A stretch of 64,000 nucleotides of DNA from BP-464 sp045805505. GTDB taxonomy: Bacteria; Actinomycetota; Thermoleophilia; Solirubrobacterales; Solirubrobacteraceae. The position numbers were made by a program, and so were the translations under genes. The notes under the pieces are model-generated. The model was not told where the DNA came from and did not search any database. It saw only the letters and a program-made list of their open reading frames with translations. Position 1 is the stretch's first letter. Every line of letters begins with the position of its first letter. Below, in pieces: positions 40,865 through 49,227 of the stretch. The stretch is taken from contig JBJMLA010000100.1 of NCBI GenBank assembly GCA_045805505.1, forward strand, positions 1 to 64,000, in the 5' to 3' direction.

Positions 40865-41419
40865 TCACCTCGGGGAGATGAACGCGAGCGGCGCGCTCGC
40901 ACCGGCCTCGCGGCGCAGCGTGGCGATCCGCCGGCCCGGCTGCACCGCGTCGCGCGGCTCGCCCAGCAGCGGGCCGAGGCGCTCGGTCAGGGCGTCGAGG
41001 TCGCGCGCCACGAACGTCACGCCCCACAAACGCGGCTCGCCCTCCCCCTCCGCCGGGCCGGCGAGCTCGAGCAGCGCGGTGCCCAGGACGTAGAAGACCT
41101 GGCGCAGCCCGCCCCCCGCCTCGCGCACGCGGCGCGGCTGCAGGCCGGCCTCCGCGTAGCCGGCCATCGCCGCGTCGAGGTCGCCGGTGACGGCGACGAC
41201 GTGGTCGACGGCATCGACCCCGTTGGGGTGCGCGACGACGTCCGCATGGGGCACGTCGGCGAGCGTCCAGCCGAGGATCCCCTCCCCCGCTCCGCGTCCG
41301 GCCAGCTCGATGGCCACCCCGCCGACCACGGCGACGCCATCGGTCACCGTGAACCCGAGCGCCTCCCAGACCGCGGGTTCGTCGGCGATCCGCAGCCCGG
41401 CCAGGACCGCCGGGCTCAC
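40865..41419 (-). CDS. VOC/glyoxalase-like protein
   Basis: A 184-residue protein with two VOC-type halves. GVDAVDHVVAVTGDLDAAMA is the classic start of a glyoxalase/dioxygenase-fold domain, and VFYVLGTALLELAGPAEGEG gives the Glu-bearing strand. The first half carries a weaker copy. Metal ligands His and Glu are partly visible; the substrate is unknown. GTG 41419 overlaps the stop of the upstream gene by four bases (GTGA). Confidence 0.75.
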   Translation of the reverse strand: MSPAVLAGLRIADEPAVWEALGFTVTDGVAVVGGVAIELAGRGAGEGILGWTLADVPHADVVAHPNGVDAVDHVVAVTGDLDAAMAGYAEAGLQPRRVREAGGGLRQVFYVLGTALLELAGPAEGEGEPRLWGVTFVARDLDALTERLGPLLGEPRDAVQPGRRIATLRREAGASAPLAFISPR

Positions 41420-41805
41420 CGCGGGCGGTTGCGCTTGCGCTGGGCCTTGGCCACCTTGGCCTTGGCCCGGTCGCGCTCGCGCTGCTTCTGCGAACGGTTG
41501 CTCTTGATGGGGCCGTCGAGGCCCGGATGGGCGAGCTCGCCGTCCTTGACCGGCGCGCGATGGCGAGCGTCGGAGACGATCGCCCACGCGATGCCGCCCA
41601 GCAGGACGAACCCGGAGCCGAAGATCAGGGCCTTCTGCCATCCCTCGAGGCCGCCGTCGTCGGCCGCGGGCGCGTTGACGACCACCGTGTCGGGCGTGGT
41701 CGGCGCGGGCGTCGGCAGCGGCCCCAGCGGGTTGTCCTGGCCCAGGGCGGCCGCGGGGCCTCCGAGGAGGGCCAGCGCGACGAGGATTCGGGCAGCGATG
41801 CGCAT
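41416..41805 (-). CDS. Membrane protein with basic C-terminus
   Basis: A 129-residue protein: signal peptide (ARILVALALLGGPAAALG), a Pro/Thr-rich outer segment (~25-50), one membrane helix (ALIFGSGFVLLGGIAWAIVS) and a strongly basic cytoplasmic tail (KQRERDRAKAKVAKAQRKRN). No family is recognised. TAGGAT lies nine bases before ATG 41805, overlapping the stop of the DUF72 gene. Confidence 0.6.
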   Translation of the reverse strand: MRIAARILVALALLGGPAAALGQDNPLGPLPTPAPTTPDTVVVNAPAADDGGLEGWQKALIFGSGFVLLGGIAWAIVSDARHRAPVKDGELAHPGLDGPIKSNRSQKQRERDRAKAKVAKAQRKRNRPR

Positions 41806-41817
41806 CGGGCGCTGATC

Positions 41818-42561
41818 CTAGACGCCGAGCAGCTTCTTCAGCAGCGCTGCGTTTCGCGGCGCGAAGACTTCCCAGTCGTTGTTGTAGAAGGCCCAGACCT
41901 GCGCCCGGTCGCTCCATTCGCGGATGCGCTGCGCCCATTCGGCGATCTCGCCCGGCGAGTAGTTGCCACGCCGGCCGCGGTGGCCGAAGTGGAAGCGGAC
42001 GAAGGTCCAGTCGCCGATGATCTCGTGGGGCTGGAAGTCCAGGCCCTTGCGGTCGCCCACCACCAGCGCGACGTCGTGCCAGCGCAGGAGCTCGAAGACC
42101 TCGTCGCAGAACCAGGACGGATGGCGGAACTCGATGCAGTGGCGGCTCGGCGGATGGGCGGACAGCGCGTCGAACAGCGCGCTGATCCTGGCGTCGTCGC
42201 GCCGGAAGTCCGGCGGCAGCTGCCACAGGACGGGCCCCAGCTTGCCGCTCTCGACCAGCGGCATCAACGGGTCATAGAAGCGCTGCAGCCCCTGCCCCAC
42301 GTCGGTGAGGCGCTTCATGTGGGTCAGGTAGCGGCTCGCCTTGACCGAGAAGCAGAACTCCGGCGGGGTCTGCTCGACCCAGCGCGCCACCGCGTCGCGC
42401 TTGGCCAGCCGGTAGAAGGTCGAGTTGACCTCGACGGTGTCGAAGTGCTGCGCGTAGTGCTCGAGCCACCGCGATGCCGGGGTCTTCGGCGGGTAGAACT
42501 CGTTGCGCCAGCTGGCGTAGTTCCACCCCGAGCAGCCGATGCGCACGCGGTCACGCGTCAC
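41818..42561 (-). CDS. DUF72 family protein
   Basis: A 247-residue TIM-barrel protein of the DUF72/YecE family, recognised by IGCSGWNYASWRNEFYPP at the N-terminus, FDTVEVNSTFYRL, FSVKASRYLTHMKRL and AFYNNDWEVFAPRNA. The biochemical role of the family is not established. GTG 42561 is preceded by TATGAT at a distance of eight bases. It is divergent from a membrane protein gene across 24 bases. Confidence 0.9.
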   Translation of the reverse strand: MTRDRVRIGCSGWNYASWRNEFYPPKTPASRWLEHYAQHFDTVEVNSTFYRLAKRDAVARWVEQTPPEFCFSVKASRYLTHMKRLTDVGQGLQRFYDPLMPLVESGKLGPVLWQLPPDFRRDDARISALFDALSAHPPSRHCIEFRHPSWFCDEVFELLRWHDVALVVGDRKGLDFQPHEIIGDWTFVRFHFGHRGRRGNYSPGEIAEWAQRIREWSDRAQVWAFYNNDWEVFAPRNAALLKKLLGV

Positions 42562-42569
42562 GGGCTGCG

Positions 42570-42575
42570 ATCATA
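42570..42575 (-). promoter_or_regulatory. Candidate -10 hexamer TATGAT for the DUF72 gene
   Basis: TATGAT on the minus strand ends eight bases before GTG 42561. Its TA (42574-42575) also opens TAGGAG on the plus strand before ATG 42586; AGGAG there could instead be a ribosome site. Confidence 0.55.
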
Positions 42576-42585
42576 GGAGTCACCC

Positions 42586-43188
42586 ATGCCGCCCAAGCCG
42601 CGACAGATCAAGATCGAACAGCGCAGCGCGCTGGCCTCCATGCAGGCGCTCGAGACCAAGAGCGACGAGGAGCTGCGCAACGAGACGAAGTTCAAGTCCG
42701 CTGCCCAGGCCATCCTCGGCGCCCGGGCCGCCGAGCGCTACGACGCCAAGGCCGCGCGCTCGCACTTCCAGCAGGCGATCGCCTCGGCGCGCCCGCAGGA
42801 GCGGATGCAGCTGCGCCGCATGGCCGACGCTTCCCTGGCCATGGCCGAGCGCCGGCCCGACGATCTCAAGGCGGCGATGGAGAAGCTCGGCCAGCAGGGC
42901 CCGACGGGCCGCCAGCTGCTGCTGCTGCGCTTCCTCGCGCTCGTCAACCCGCCGCCGAACTCCAGCGGCCTGATGCGCGCCCGCGGCATCCTCATCATCA
43001 TCCTGCTCGTCCTGACGCTGCTGGCCATCGGCTTCGGCGTCGTCTACGGCATCGGCCAGGCGGCCGGCGGGATCGGCATCGGCGCCGCCCTGCCGCTCGG
43101 CGCGCTGTTCATCGTGGCCGCGCTCGGCGTCCTCGCGCTGGTCGGCCGGCGCCGCCAGCAGCGAGCGATCGCCAAACGCGGCAGCTGA
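42586..43188 (+). CDS. Two-helix membrane protein with N-terminal helical domain
   Basis: A 200-residue protein. The first ~125 residues are charged and helical (KAARSHFQQAIASARPQERM resembles a TPR-type helix pair). Two membrane helices follow (GILIIILLVLTLLAIGFGVV and ALPLGALFIVAALGVLALV), then a basic end (GRRRQQRAIAKRGS). Function is unknown. AGGAG lies six bases before ATG 42586. The SRAP gene begins six bases after its stop. Confidence 0.62.
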   Translation: MPPKPRQIKIEQRSALASMQALETKSDEELRNETKFKSAAQAILGARAAERYDAKAARSHFQQAIASARPQERMQLRRMADASLAMAERRPDDLKAAMEKLGQQGPTGRQLLLLRFLALVNPPPNSSGLMRARGILIIILLVLTLLAIGFGVVYGIGQAAGGIGIGAALPLGALFIVAALGVLALVGRRRQQRAIAKRGS

Positions 43189-43194
43189 CCGGCG

Positions 43195-43827
43195 GTGTGC
43201 GGGCGCTACACCGTCGCGACGGGCGACATGGCGGGCCTGCGGTCGCGCTTCGGGCTCGATGAGCGCATCGAGCTGCGCCGCCGGTTCAACGTCGCGCCGG
43301 GTGACGATGTTCTCGCGGTCACGCCCGAGGGCGGGGCGCTGCTGCGCTGGGGCTTCCTCAAGGACAGCGCCTACACCACGATCAACGCCCGCGCCGAGTC
43401 GCTGATCGAGCGCCCGACGTGGCGCACGGCACTGCACGACAGCCGCTGCCTGATCGTCGCCGACGGGTTCTTCGAGTGGCGCAAGCCCCACGACGGCCGG
43501 CCCAAGCAGCCCTTCTGGATCACCCGTGCGGACCGCCGGCCGTTCGCCTTCGCCGGGCTCGCCTCGCCGTGGGGCACCTGCGCGATCGTCACGACGAGCG
43601 CGACGCCGCAGCTCACCGACCTGCACGACCGCATGCCGGTCATCCTCGAGCCGGGCCTCGAGGAGGCGTGGCTGGAGCCGACGACGAGCGCCGACGCCGC
43701 GCTGCAGATGCTGCTGCCCTTCGAGGAGACCACACACGTGCCCGTGGGCACGGCGGTAAACGACGCGCGCTACGACGGGCCGGCGTGCCTGGACCCGGCG
43801 CCGCCCCCGCCGCCGACGCTGTTCTAG
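43195..43827 (+). CDS. SRAP-domain protein (HMCES/YedK family)
   Basis: A 210-residue protein that in this family forms a covalent thiazolidine crosslink with abasic sites in single-stranded DNA through its second residue. The required N-terminal Cys2 is present (MCGRYTV after GTG start), and NARAES, DGFFEWRK and TDLHDRMPVIL supply the conserved Asn, Glu and His. The proline-rich end (DPAPPPPPTLF) is an addition. It belongs with DNA damage tolerance, like dinB elsewhere in the window. Confidence 0.93.
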   Translation: MCGRYTVATGDMAGLRSRFGLDERIELRRRFNVAPGDDVLAVTPEGGALLRWGFLKDSAYTTINARAESLIERPTWRTALHDSRCLIVADGFFEWRKPHDGRPKQPFWITRADRRPFAFAGLASPWGTCAIVTTSATPQLTDLHDRMPVILEPGLEEAWLEPTTSADAALQMLLPFEETTHVPVGTAVNDARYDGPACLDPAPPPPPTLF

Positions 43828-44528
43828 AGGCCCGGCTCGATCGTCGCCTTCTCGATGACGATCGGGCTGTTGGGCACGCCCGCGGGGCCGTCGACGGGCT
43901 CGGCGACGATGCGGTTGATCGCGCCGAAGCCGCTCTTGACCTTGCCGACGAGCGCGTAGTCGGGCGGCAGCCCGGCGTCCTCGGCGGTGACGATGAAGAA
44001 CTGGCTGCCGGAGGCGCCGGGCGGGTCAACGCCGGCCTTGGCCATGGCCACGACGCCGCGGCGGTAGCGCAGGTCCGCCGGCGGCTTCTCGATGACGTTG
44101 TAGCCCGGACCGCCCTGGCCGTTGCCGAGCGGGTCGCCGCCCTGGATGACGAAGTCGGCCAGCACGCGGTGGAAGGTGAGCCCGTCGTAGAAGCCCTTGT
44201 CGACCAGCGACGCGAACGAGGCGGCGGTCTTCGGCGCGCGCTTGACGTCGAGCGCGATGACGATCTCGCCGCAGTTCGTCTTCATGGTCACCGTGTAGGC
44301 CTTGATCGCCGAGAGCTTGACCTTCGGCTTGGCCTCCTTGCCTGGGCCGCGCGCATCCGGCGCGGCGACGATGACGCAGCCGGCCGCGTCCTTCTCCTGT
44401 GCCGGGGCCGTCGTCTCGGTCGCCGTGGAGGTGGTGGCGGGCGTCGTGCCCGCCGGCTTCTTGTCGTCGCCGCAGCCCGCGGCGAACAGGGCCGCGAGCG
44501 TCGCGATCAGCATCATGCGCTTGGGCAT
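43824..44528 (-). CDS. Peptidyl-prolyl cis-trans isomerase, lipoprotein (cyclophilin)
   Basis: A 234-residue lipoprotein: signal with lipobox LFAAGC (Cys at ~19), a Thr/Ala linker, and a cyclophilin domain (~80-234) with TFHRVLADFVIQGGDP (catalytic Arg and the Gln-Gly-Gly turn), GSQFFIVTAED and ALVGKVKSGF. It should speed proline isomerisation in exported proteins at the outer face of the membrane. Start ATG 44528 is supported by TATTCT nine bases upstream. Confidence 0.92.
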   Translation of the reverse strand: MPKRMMLIATLAALFAAGCGDDKKPAGTTPATTSTATETTAPAQEKDAAGCVIVAAPDARGPGKEAKPKVKLSAIKAYTVTMKTNCGEIVIALDVKRAPKTAASFASLVDKGFYDGLTFHRVLADFVIQGGDPLGNGQGGPGYNVIEKPPADLRYRRGVVAMAKAGVDPPGASGSQFFIVTAEDAGLPPDYALVGKVKSGFGAINRIVAEPVDGPAGVPNSPIVIEKATIEPGL

Positions 44529-44537
44529 CGGACGGCG

Positions 44538-44547
44538 AGAATACCCT
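44538..44547. promoter_or_regulatory. Back-to-back -10 hexamers sharing one TA
   Basis: The ten bases read AGAATACCCT. TACCCT (plus, 44542-44547) and TATTCT (minus, 44538-44543) share the central TA; each ends nine bases before a start codon (ATG 44557 and ATG 44528). The intergenic region is 28 bases long. Confidence 0.5.
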
Positions 44548-44556
44548 GCACTCTTC

Positions 44557-45441
44557 ATGGACCGGAACGCCTGCCTGCTGGTCAACCCCTCCGCGGGCGG
44601 CGGCAAGGCTGCGCGCGTGCTTCCGGACGTCGAAGTGGAGCTGCGGCGCCTCGGTGTCACCTTCCGCACCGAGCTGACCCAGTCGCTCGAACACGCAGAC
44701 GAGCTGGCCCGTGCCGCGGCGGGCGCCGGCGAGGCGATCGTCACCCTCAGCGGCGACGGCCTGATCGGGCACGTCGTCGGCGTCCTGCGCGACATCCCGG
44801 GCGCGCTGCTCGGCGTGCTGCCGGGCGGGCGCGGCAACGACTTCGCCCGTGTCCTGGGCGTCCCGCTCGACCCGATCCCCGCCTGCGCCGTGCTGGCCGA
44901 CGGCGAGATCCGCGCGCTGGACATCGGCGACGTCGACGGGCGCTCGTTCATCGGCATCGCCAGCCTCGGCTTCGACTCCGTGGCCAACGAGCTGGCCAAC
45001 CGCGCGCCGGGCTGGCTCGGCGGCCAGGCCTACACCTACGCGGCACTGCGGGCGCTGGCCACCTGGAAGGCGGCGACGTTCACCGTCGAGGTCGGCGGCG
45101 AGACCCGGACGTTCGCCGGCTGGAGCGTGGCGGTCGCCAACTCCAAGGCTTACGGCGGCGGCATGTTCGTCGCCCCCGACGCCGACCTGCAGGACGGCGA
45201 GCTCGATGTCGTGCTCTCCTCCGACAGCAGCAAGCTGAAGTTCCTCAGCGTGCTGCCCAAGGTCTTCAAGGGCGAGCACGTCCACGAGGAGAACGTGACC
45301 GTCCTGCGCGGTGCGACCGTGCGCATCTCCGCCGATCGCCCCTTCACCGTCTTCGCCGACGGCGACCCCATCGGCGAGCTTCCCGTGACCATCAGCGCCG
45401 TGCCCGGCGCGCTCAACGTCCTGTGCCCTCGCGCTTCCTAG
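44557..45441 (+). CDS. Diacylglycerol kinase-family lipid kinase
   Basis: A 294-residue soluble lipid kinase (DagK/YegS fold). It has LLVNPSAGGGKA, the nucleotide loop VTLSGDGLIGHVVGVL (SGDG), VLPGGRGNDFARVLGV and SLGFDSVANELAN. It phosphorylates diacylglycerol or a related lipid; in actinobacteria this may recycle lipid for PIM or undecaprenol. The stop overlaps murT by 19 bases, placing it at the head of the murT-gatD operon. Confidence 0.88.
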   Translation: MDRNACLLVNPSAGGGKAARVLPDVEVELRRLGVTFRTELTQSLEHADELARAAAGAGEAIVTLSGDGLIGHVVGVLRDIPGALLGVLPGGRGNDFARVLGVPLDPIPACAVLADGEIRALDIGDVDGRSFIGIASLGFDSVANELANRAPGWLGGQAYTYAALRALATWKAATFTVEVGGETRTFAGWSVAVANSKAYGGGMFVAPDADLQDGELDVVLSSDSSKLKFLSVLPKVFKGEHVHEENVTVLRGATVRISADRPFTVFADGDPIGELPVTISAVPGALNVLCPRAS

Positions 45442-46772
45442 GGGCCAAGGTCGCCGCCGCCCGCGGCGTCGCCGCCCTGTCGCGCCGGACGGGCCGCGGC
45501 GGCACGAGCCTGCCCGGCAAGGCGCTGCTGCGGATGGCGCCCGACGCGATCGCCCAGCTCTCGGCGCGCCTGGAGCGGGGCAGCTCGGTGCTGTCGGCCA
45601 CCAACGGCAAGACGACCACCGCCGCCATGGTCGCGCGGATCCTCGAGCGCGGCGGCGCGCGCCTGGTCCACAACCGGGCCGGCGCGAACATGGCGGGCGG
45701 CGTGACCACCGCGCTGCTCGAGAGCGACGGCGACACCGGCCTGTTCGAGGTCGACGAGTTCTGGCTCGACACCGTCGTGCCGCAGGTCCGGCCGCGTGCG
45801 CTGCTGCTGGCCAACCTGTTCCGCGATCAGCTCGACCGCTACGGCGAGCTCGAGACGATCGCCGACCGGTGGGCCGCCGTGGTGGCCGGCCACGACGGGG
45901 CGCTGATCCTCAACGCCGACGACCCGCTCGTCGCCGACCTCGGCCGGGACCGGCCCGACGCTCGTTACTTCGGCGTCGAGGACGACGCCATGGCGATGGC
46001 CGCGATGCAGCACGCGGCCGACTCCAAGCACTGCCGCCGCTGCGGCGCGCCCTACGTCTACGACGCGATCTACCTCGGCCACCTCGGCCACTACCACTGC
46101 CCCACGGGCGACGCGCGGCGGCCGGTGCCACAGGTCACCGCCCACGACATCGAGCTGCAGGGCACGCGGGGTGCCGCCTTCACGCTGCGCGCGCCGGAGG
46201 GCGAGGCCCGGATCGCGCTGCCGCTGCCCGGCCTCTACAACGTCTACAACGCGCTGGCGGCCGCCGCCCTCACGCTCGAGCTGGGCGCCCCGCTCGCCGA
46301 CGTCGTCGCGGGCCTGCACGCGGTCGAGGCCGCGTTCGGCCGCGCCGAGACCGTGCGGCTGGGCGAGCGCGAGCTCGACATCCTGCTGATCAAGAACCCC
46401 GCCGGCGCCAACGAGGTCCTGCGCACGCTGATCCTCGAGCCCGGCCAGCACGACCTGCTCGGCGTCCTCAACGACAAGACCGCCGACGGCCGCGACGTCT
46501 CCTGGGTGTGGGACGCCGACTTCGAGGTGCTGGCCGACCGCGTCCGCCGCGTCACCTGCGCCGGCACCCGCGCCGAGGAGCTGGCGGTGCGCATGAAGTA
46601 CGCGGGCGTCGCCGCCGACCGGATCGCCGTGCAACCCGTGCTGGAGCGCGCGCTCGACGAGGCCGCTGCCGCGGCCGGCGAGCGGCTCTACGCGCTGCCC
46701 ACCTACACCGCGATGCTCGAGCTGCGCGAGCTGCTGGCTCGGCGCGGCGTGGCGGAGGGCTCGTTCGGATGA
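45423..46772 (+). CDS. murT: Lipid II isoglutaminyl synthase, Mur ligase subunit
   Basis: A 449-residue Mur-ligase-like protein that with GatD amidates the D-Glu of lipid II. The ATP loop SATNGKTTTAAMV, NLFRDQLDRYGE, the four-Cys zinc insertion (CRRCGAPYVYD ... HYHCPTG) unique to MurT, LYNVYNALAAAAL and the C-terminal DUF1727 part (LKNP-like LIKNPAGANEV, NDKTADGRDVSWVWD) are present. GTG 45423 is the likely start; the open frame runs far upstream but only antisense to other genes. Confidence 0.95.
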   Translation: MPSRFLGAKVAAARGVAALSRRTGRGGTSLPGKALLRMAPDAIAQLSARLERGSSVLSATNGKTTTAAMVARILERGGARLVHNRAGANMAGGVTTALLESDGDTGLFEVDEFWLDTVVPQVRPRALLLANLFRDQLDRYGELETIADRWAAVVAGHDGALILNADDPLVADLGRDRPDARYFGVEDDAMAMAAMQHAADSKHCRRCGAPYVYDAIYLGHLGHYHCPTGDARRPVPQVTAHDIELQGTRGAAFTLRAPEGEARIALPLPGLYNVYNALAAAALTLELGAPLADVVAGLHAVEAAFGRAETVRLGERELDILLIKNPAGANEVLRTLILEPGQHDLLGVLNDKTADGRDVSWVWDADFEVLADRVRRVTCAGTRAEELAVRMKYAGVAADRIAVQPVLERALDEAAAAAGERLYALPTYTAMLELRELLARRGVAEGSFG

Positions 46773-47470
46773 CCAGCGAGGCGGTCTGGCACGACCTCGA
46801 GTGCGGCGGCTACGCCGAGGACCTGCCGCTCTGGCACGAGCTCGCGCGCGCTGCCGGCGGGCCGATCCTCGACGTGGGCGCGGGCACGGGCCGGGTCTCG
46901 CTCGACCTGGCCCGCGCCGGGCACGACGTCACCGCACTCGATCTCGAGCCGGAGTTCCTGGCCGTGCTGAGAGAGCGTGCCGGAGACCTGCCGATCACGA
47001 CCGTCGCCGGCGACGCGCGCGACTTCTCGCTCGATCGGCGCTTCGCCCTGATCCTGGCGCCGATGCAGACCGTCCAGCTGCTCGACGGCGACGTCGACGG
47101 CTTCGCCCGTTGCGTCGCGGCCCATCTCGCCCCGGGAGGCGTCGCCGCCGCCGCGCTGGCCAACCCGCCCGAGTACGTGGGCGAGGTCAAGCCGCTGCCC
47201 GACATGCGCGAGGAGGACGGCTGGCTGTGGTCCAGCCAGCCCGTGGCGGTCCGCCGTGCCCCCAACGGCATGGTCATCGAGCGCGTCCGCGAGGTGGTCT
47301 CCCCCGCCGGCGAGCGGACGGTCACCGACGACGAGATCCTGCTGACCGCCACGACCCCGGACGACGTCGAGGCCGCGGGGGCGCGCCACGGCCTGCGCCC
47401 CCTCCCCCGCCGCACCATTCCCCAGACCGACGACTACGTGGGCAGTGATGTGGTGGTGCTCGGTGTCTGA
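46769..47470 (+). CDS. SAM-dependent methyltransferase inserted between murT and gatD
   Basis: A 233-residue class I methyltransferase. Motif I is PILDVGAGTGRVSLDLARAG (~32-52) with VTALDLEPEFLAVLRERA after it; a C-terminal beta-rich part follows. It overlaps murT by four bases (ATGA) and gatD by eight, so it is translated as part of this operon. Its substrate is unknown; the position suggests lipid II or another cell-wall precursor, but that is inference. Confidence 0.82.
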   Translation: MTSEAVWHDLECGGYAEDLPLWHELARAAGGPILDVGAGTGRVSLDLARAGHDVTALDLEPEFLAVLRERAGDLPITTVAGDARDFSLDRRFALILAPMQTVQLLDGDVDGFARCVAAHLAPGGVAAAALANPPEYVGEVKPLPDMREEDGWLWSSQPVAVRRAPNGMVIERVREVVSPAGERTVTDDEILLTATTPDDVEAAGARHGLRPLPRRTIPQTDDYVGSDVVVLGV

Positions 47471-48191
47471 ACGGACGCTGCGGGTCTGCGCGCTGTACCC
47501 GGACCTGATGAACATCTACGCCGACCGCGGCAACCTGCTGCTGCTCGAGCGCCGCTGCGGCTGGCGCGGGATCGGCTTCGAGCTCACGGGCGCCGGCCTG
47601 GGCGAGACGATCGATCCCGACGCCCACGACCTCTTCTACATCGGCGGCGGCCAGGACCGCGATCAGGCGCTGTGCGCCGAGGATCTCGTCGCCACCAAGC
47701 GCGACGCGCTGCACGCCGCGGCGGCCCGCGGCGCCGTGGTCCTCGGGGTCTGCGGCGGCTATCAGCTGCTCGGCCACTCCTACGAGATGGGCGCCGAGCA
47801 TCTGCCCGGTGTCGGCCTCGTGGATCTGCGCACCGTCCGCGAGGACGGCCCGCGCCTGATCGGCAACGTCGCCATCGAGATGGACACCGACGACGGCCCG
47901 CGCGTGCTGGCCGGCTTCGAGAACCACGGCGGTCGCACCTACCTCGGTGACGACGAGCAGGCGCTGGGCAGGGTGCTGCGCGGGCACGGCAACACGGGCG
48001 CGTCGGGCTTCGAGGGCGTGCGCCGCGGAACGGTCATCGGGACCTACCTCCACGGTCCGCTGCTGCCCAAGAACGCGTGGTTCGCCGACTGGCTGGTGAG
48101 CACCGCCCTGGGCGTTCCGGAGCTGCCCACGCTGGACGACCGGCTCGAGGACGCGGCGCACGCGTCGGCACGGCGCGCCGCAGGTTTGTAA
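47463..48191 (+). CDS. gatD: Lipid II isoglutaminyl synthase, glutamine amidotransferase subunit
   Basis: A 242-residue class I (CobB/CobQ-type) glutaminase that delivers ammonia to MurT. YPDLMNIYADRGN at the N-terminus is diagnostic for GatD. Cys97 (LGVCGGYQLLG) and His197 (TYLHGPLLPKN) are the catalytic pair. GTG 47463 is chosen because conserved sequence begins there; it overlaps the methyltransferase gene by eight bases. Confidence 0.94.
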   Translation: MSERTLRVCALYPDLMNIYADRGNLLLLERRCGWRGIGFELTGAGLGETIDPDAHDLFYIGGGQDRDQALCAEDLVATKRDALHAAAARGAVVLGVCGGYQLLGHSYEMGAEHLPGVGLVDLRTVREDGPRLIGNVAIEMDTDDGPRVLAGFENHGGRTYLGDDEQALGRVLRGHGNTGASGFEGVRRGTVIGTYLHGPLLPKNAWFADWLVSTALGVPELPTLDDRLEDAAHASARRAAGL

Positions 48192-48225
48192 GAATAAGAA
48201 CTGTCCTCCCGGGACCTCTCCGCCC

Positions 48226-49227
48226 GTGAACATCGTCAACACCGCCCAAGCCGAGGGGCCGTCGTCCTTCCCGCAGGCAGCCACGCTGGAGTTCCGCGAG
48301 GTCACCAAGCGCTATCCGGGAGCAGACGCTCCCGCTGTCGACAAGCTCAGCCTGACCGTCGAGGCCGGCGAGATCTGCGTGCTGGTCGGACCGTCGGGCT
48401 GCGGCAAGACCACCGCGATGCGGATGGTCAACCGGATGATCGACATCACCGACGGCGACATCCTGCTCGACGGCCGCAGCGTCCGCGACCGCGCGCCGGC
48501 CGAGCTGCGGCGCGAGATCGGCTACGCGATCCAGCAGATCGGCCTGTTCCCGCACCTCAGCGTGGCCGACAACATCGGCACCGTTCCCAAGCTCCTGGGC
48601 CGTGACAAGGCGTGGATCGACCGCCGGGCCGCGGAGCTGCTCGAGCTCGTCGGGCTCGACCCCGCGCTGGCCAAGCGCTACCCGGCCCAGCTCTCGGGCG
48701 GCCAGCGCCAGCGCGTCGGCGTGGCGCGAGCGATCGCCGCCGACCCGCCGCTGCTGCTCATGGACGAGCCGTTCGGCGCTGTCGATCCGATCAACCGCGA
48801 CCGCCTGCAGAACGAGTTCCTGCGCCTGCAGAGCGAGCTGCGCAAGACCATCGTCTTCGTCACCCACGACATCGACGAGGCGATCAAGATGGGCGACCGC
48901 ATCGCGATCCTGCGCGAGGGCGGCCACCTCGTCCAGTACGCGACGCCCGCCGAGCTGCTGACCCGCCCCGCCGACGAGTTCGTCGAGGGCTTCGTGGGCG
49001 CCGACCGCGGCCTCAAGCGCCTCTCGCTCGAGCGCGTTGCCGACGCGCCGCTCGGGCCGCCGACCGAGGACGCCGCGGTCACCGTGTCCTCCGACGACCG
49101 GCTGCGCGACGCCCTGTCGAAGATCCTCCTGGCCGGCGGCCGCTCGGCCGCGGTCGCCGACGACGCGGGCCGCATCACCGGGACGCTGACCATCGAGGGC
49201 ATCGAGGAGGTGCTGCGGCGCACGTGA
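48226..49227 (+). CDS. Osmolyte ABC transporter ATP-binding protein, OpuCA-like
   Basis: A 333-residue ABC ATPase for glycine betaine/carnitine/choline-type uptake. Walker A is GPSGCGKTTAM, the Q-loop follows, the signature is LSGGQRQRVGVARAI, Walker B LLLMDEPFGAVDP and the switch His is in FVTHDIDEA. Residues ~270-333 look like the remnant of a CBS domain, as in OpuCA. GTG 48226 starts the operon; the 34 bases upstream are relatively A/T-rich (TAAGAATAAGAACT). Confidence 0.93.
   Translation: MNIVNTAQAEGPSSFPQAATLEFREVTKRYPGADAPAVDKLSLTVEAGEICVLVGPSGCGKTTAMRMVNRMIDITDGDILLDGRSVRDRAPAELRREIGYAIQQIGLFPHLSVADNIGTVPKLLGRDKAWIDRRAAELLELVGLDPALAKRYPAQLSGGQRQRVGVARAIAADPPLLLMDEPFGAVDPINRDRLQNEFLRLQSELRKTIVFVTHDIDEAIKMGDRIAILREGGHLVQYATPAELLTRPADEFVEGFVGADRGLKRLSLERVADAPLGPPTEDAAVTVSSDDRLRDALSKILLAGGRSAAVADDAGRITGTLTIEGIEEVLRRT

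Noticed and set aside
43419..45422. A very long open plus-strand frame running from 43419 into murT (over 1,100 codons in total)
   Set aside because: Before 45423 it lies in a shifted frame of the SRAP gene, antisense to the cyclophilin gene and in a shifted frame of the lipid kinase gene. Its residues are Arg/Ala-rich nonsense; protein homology begins only at GTG 45423.
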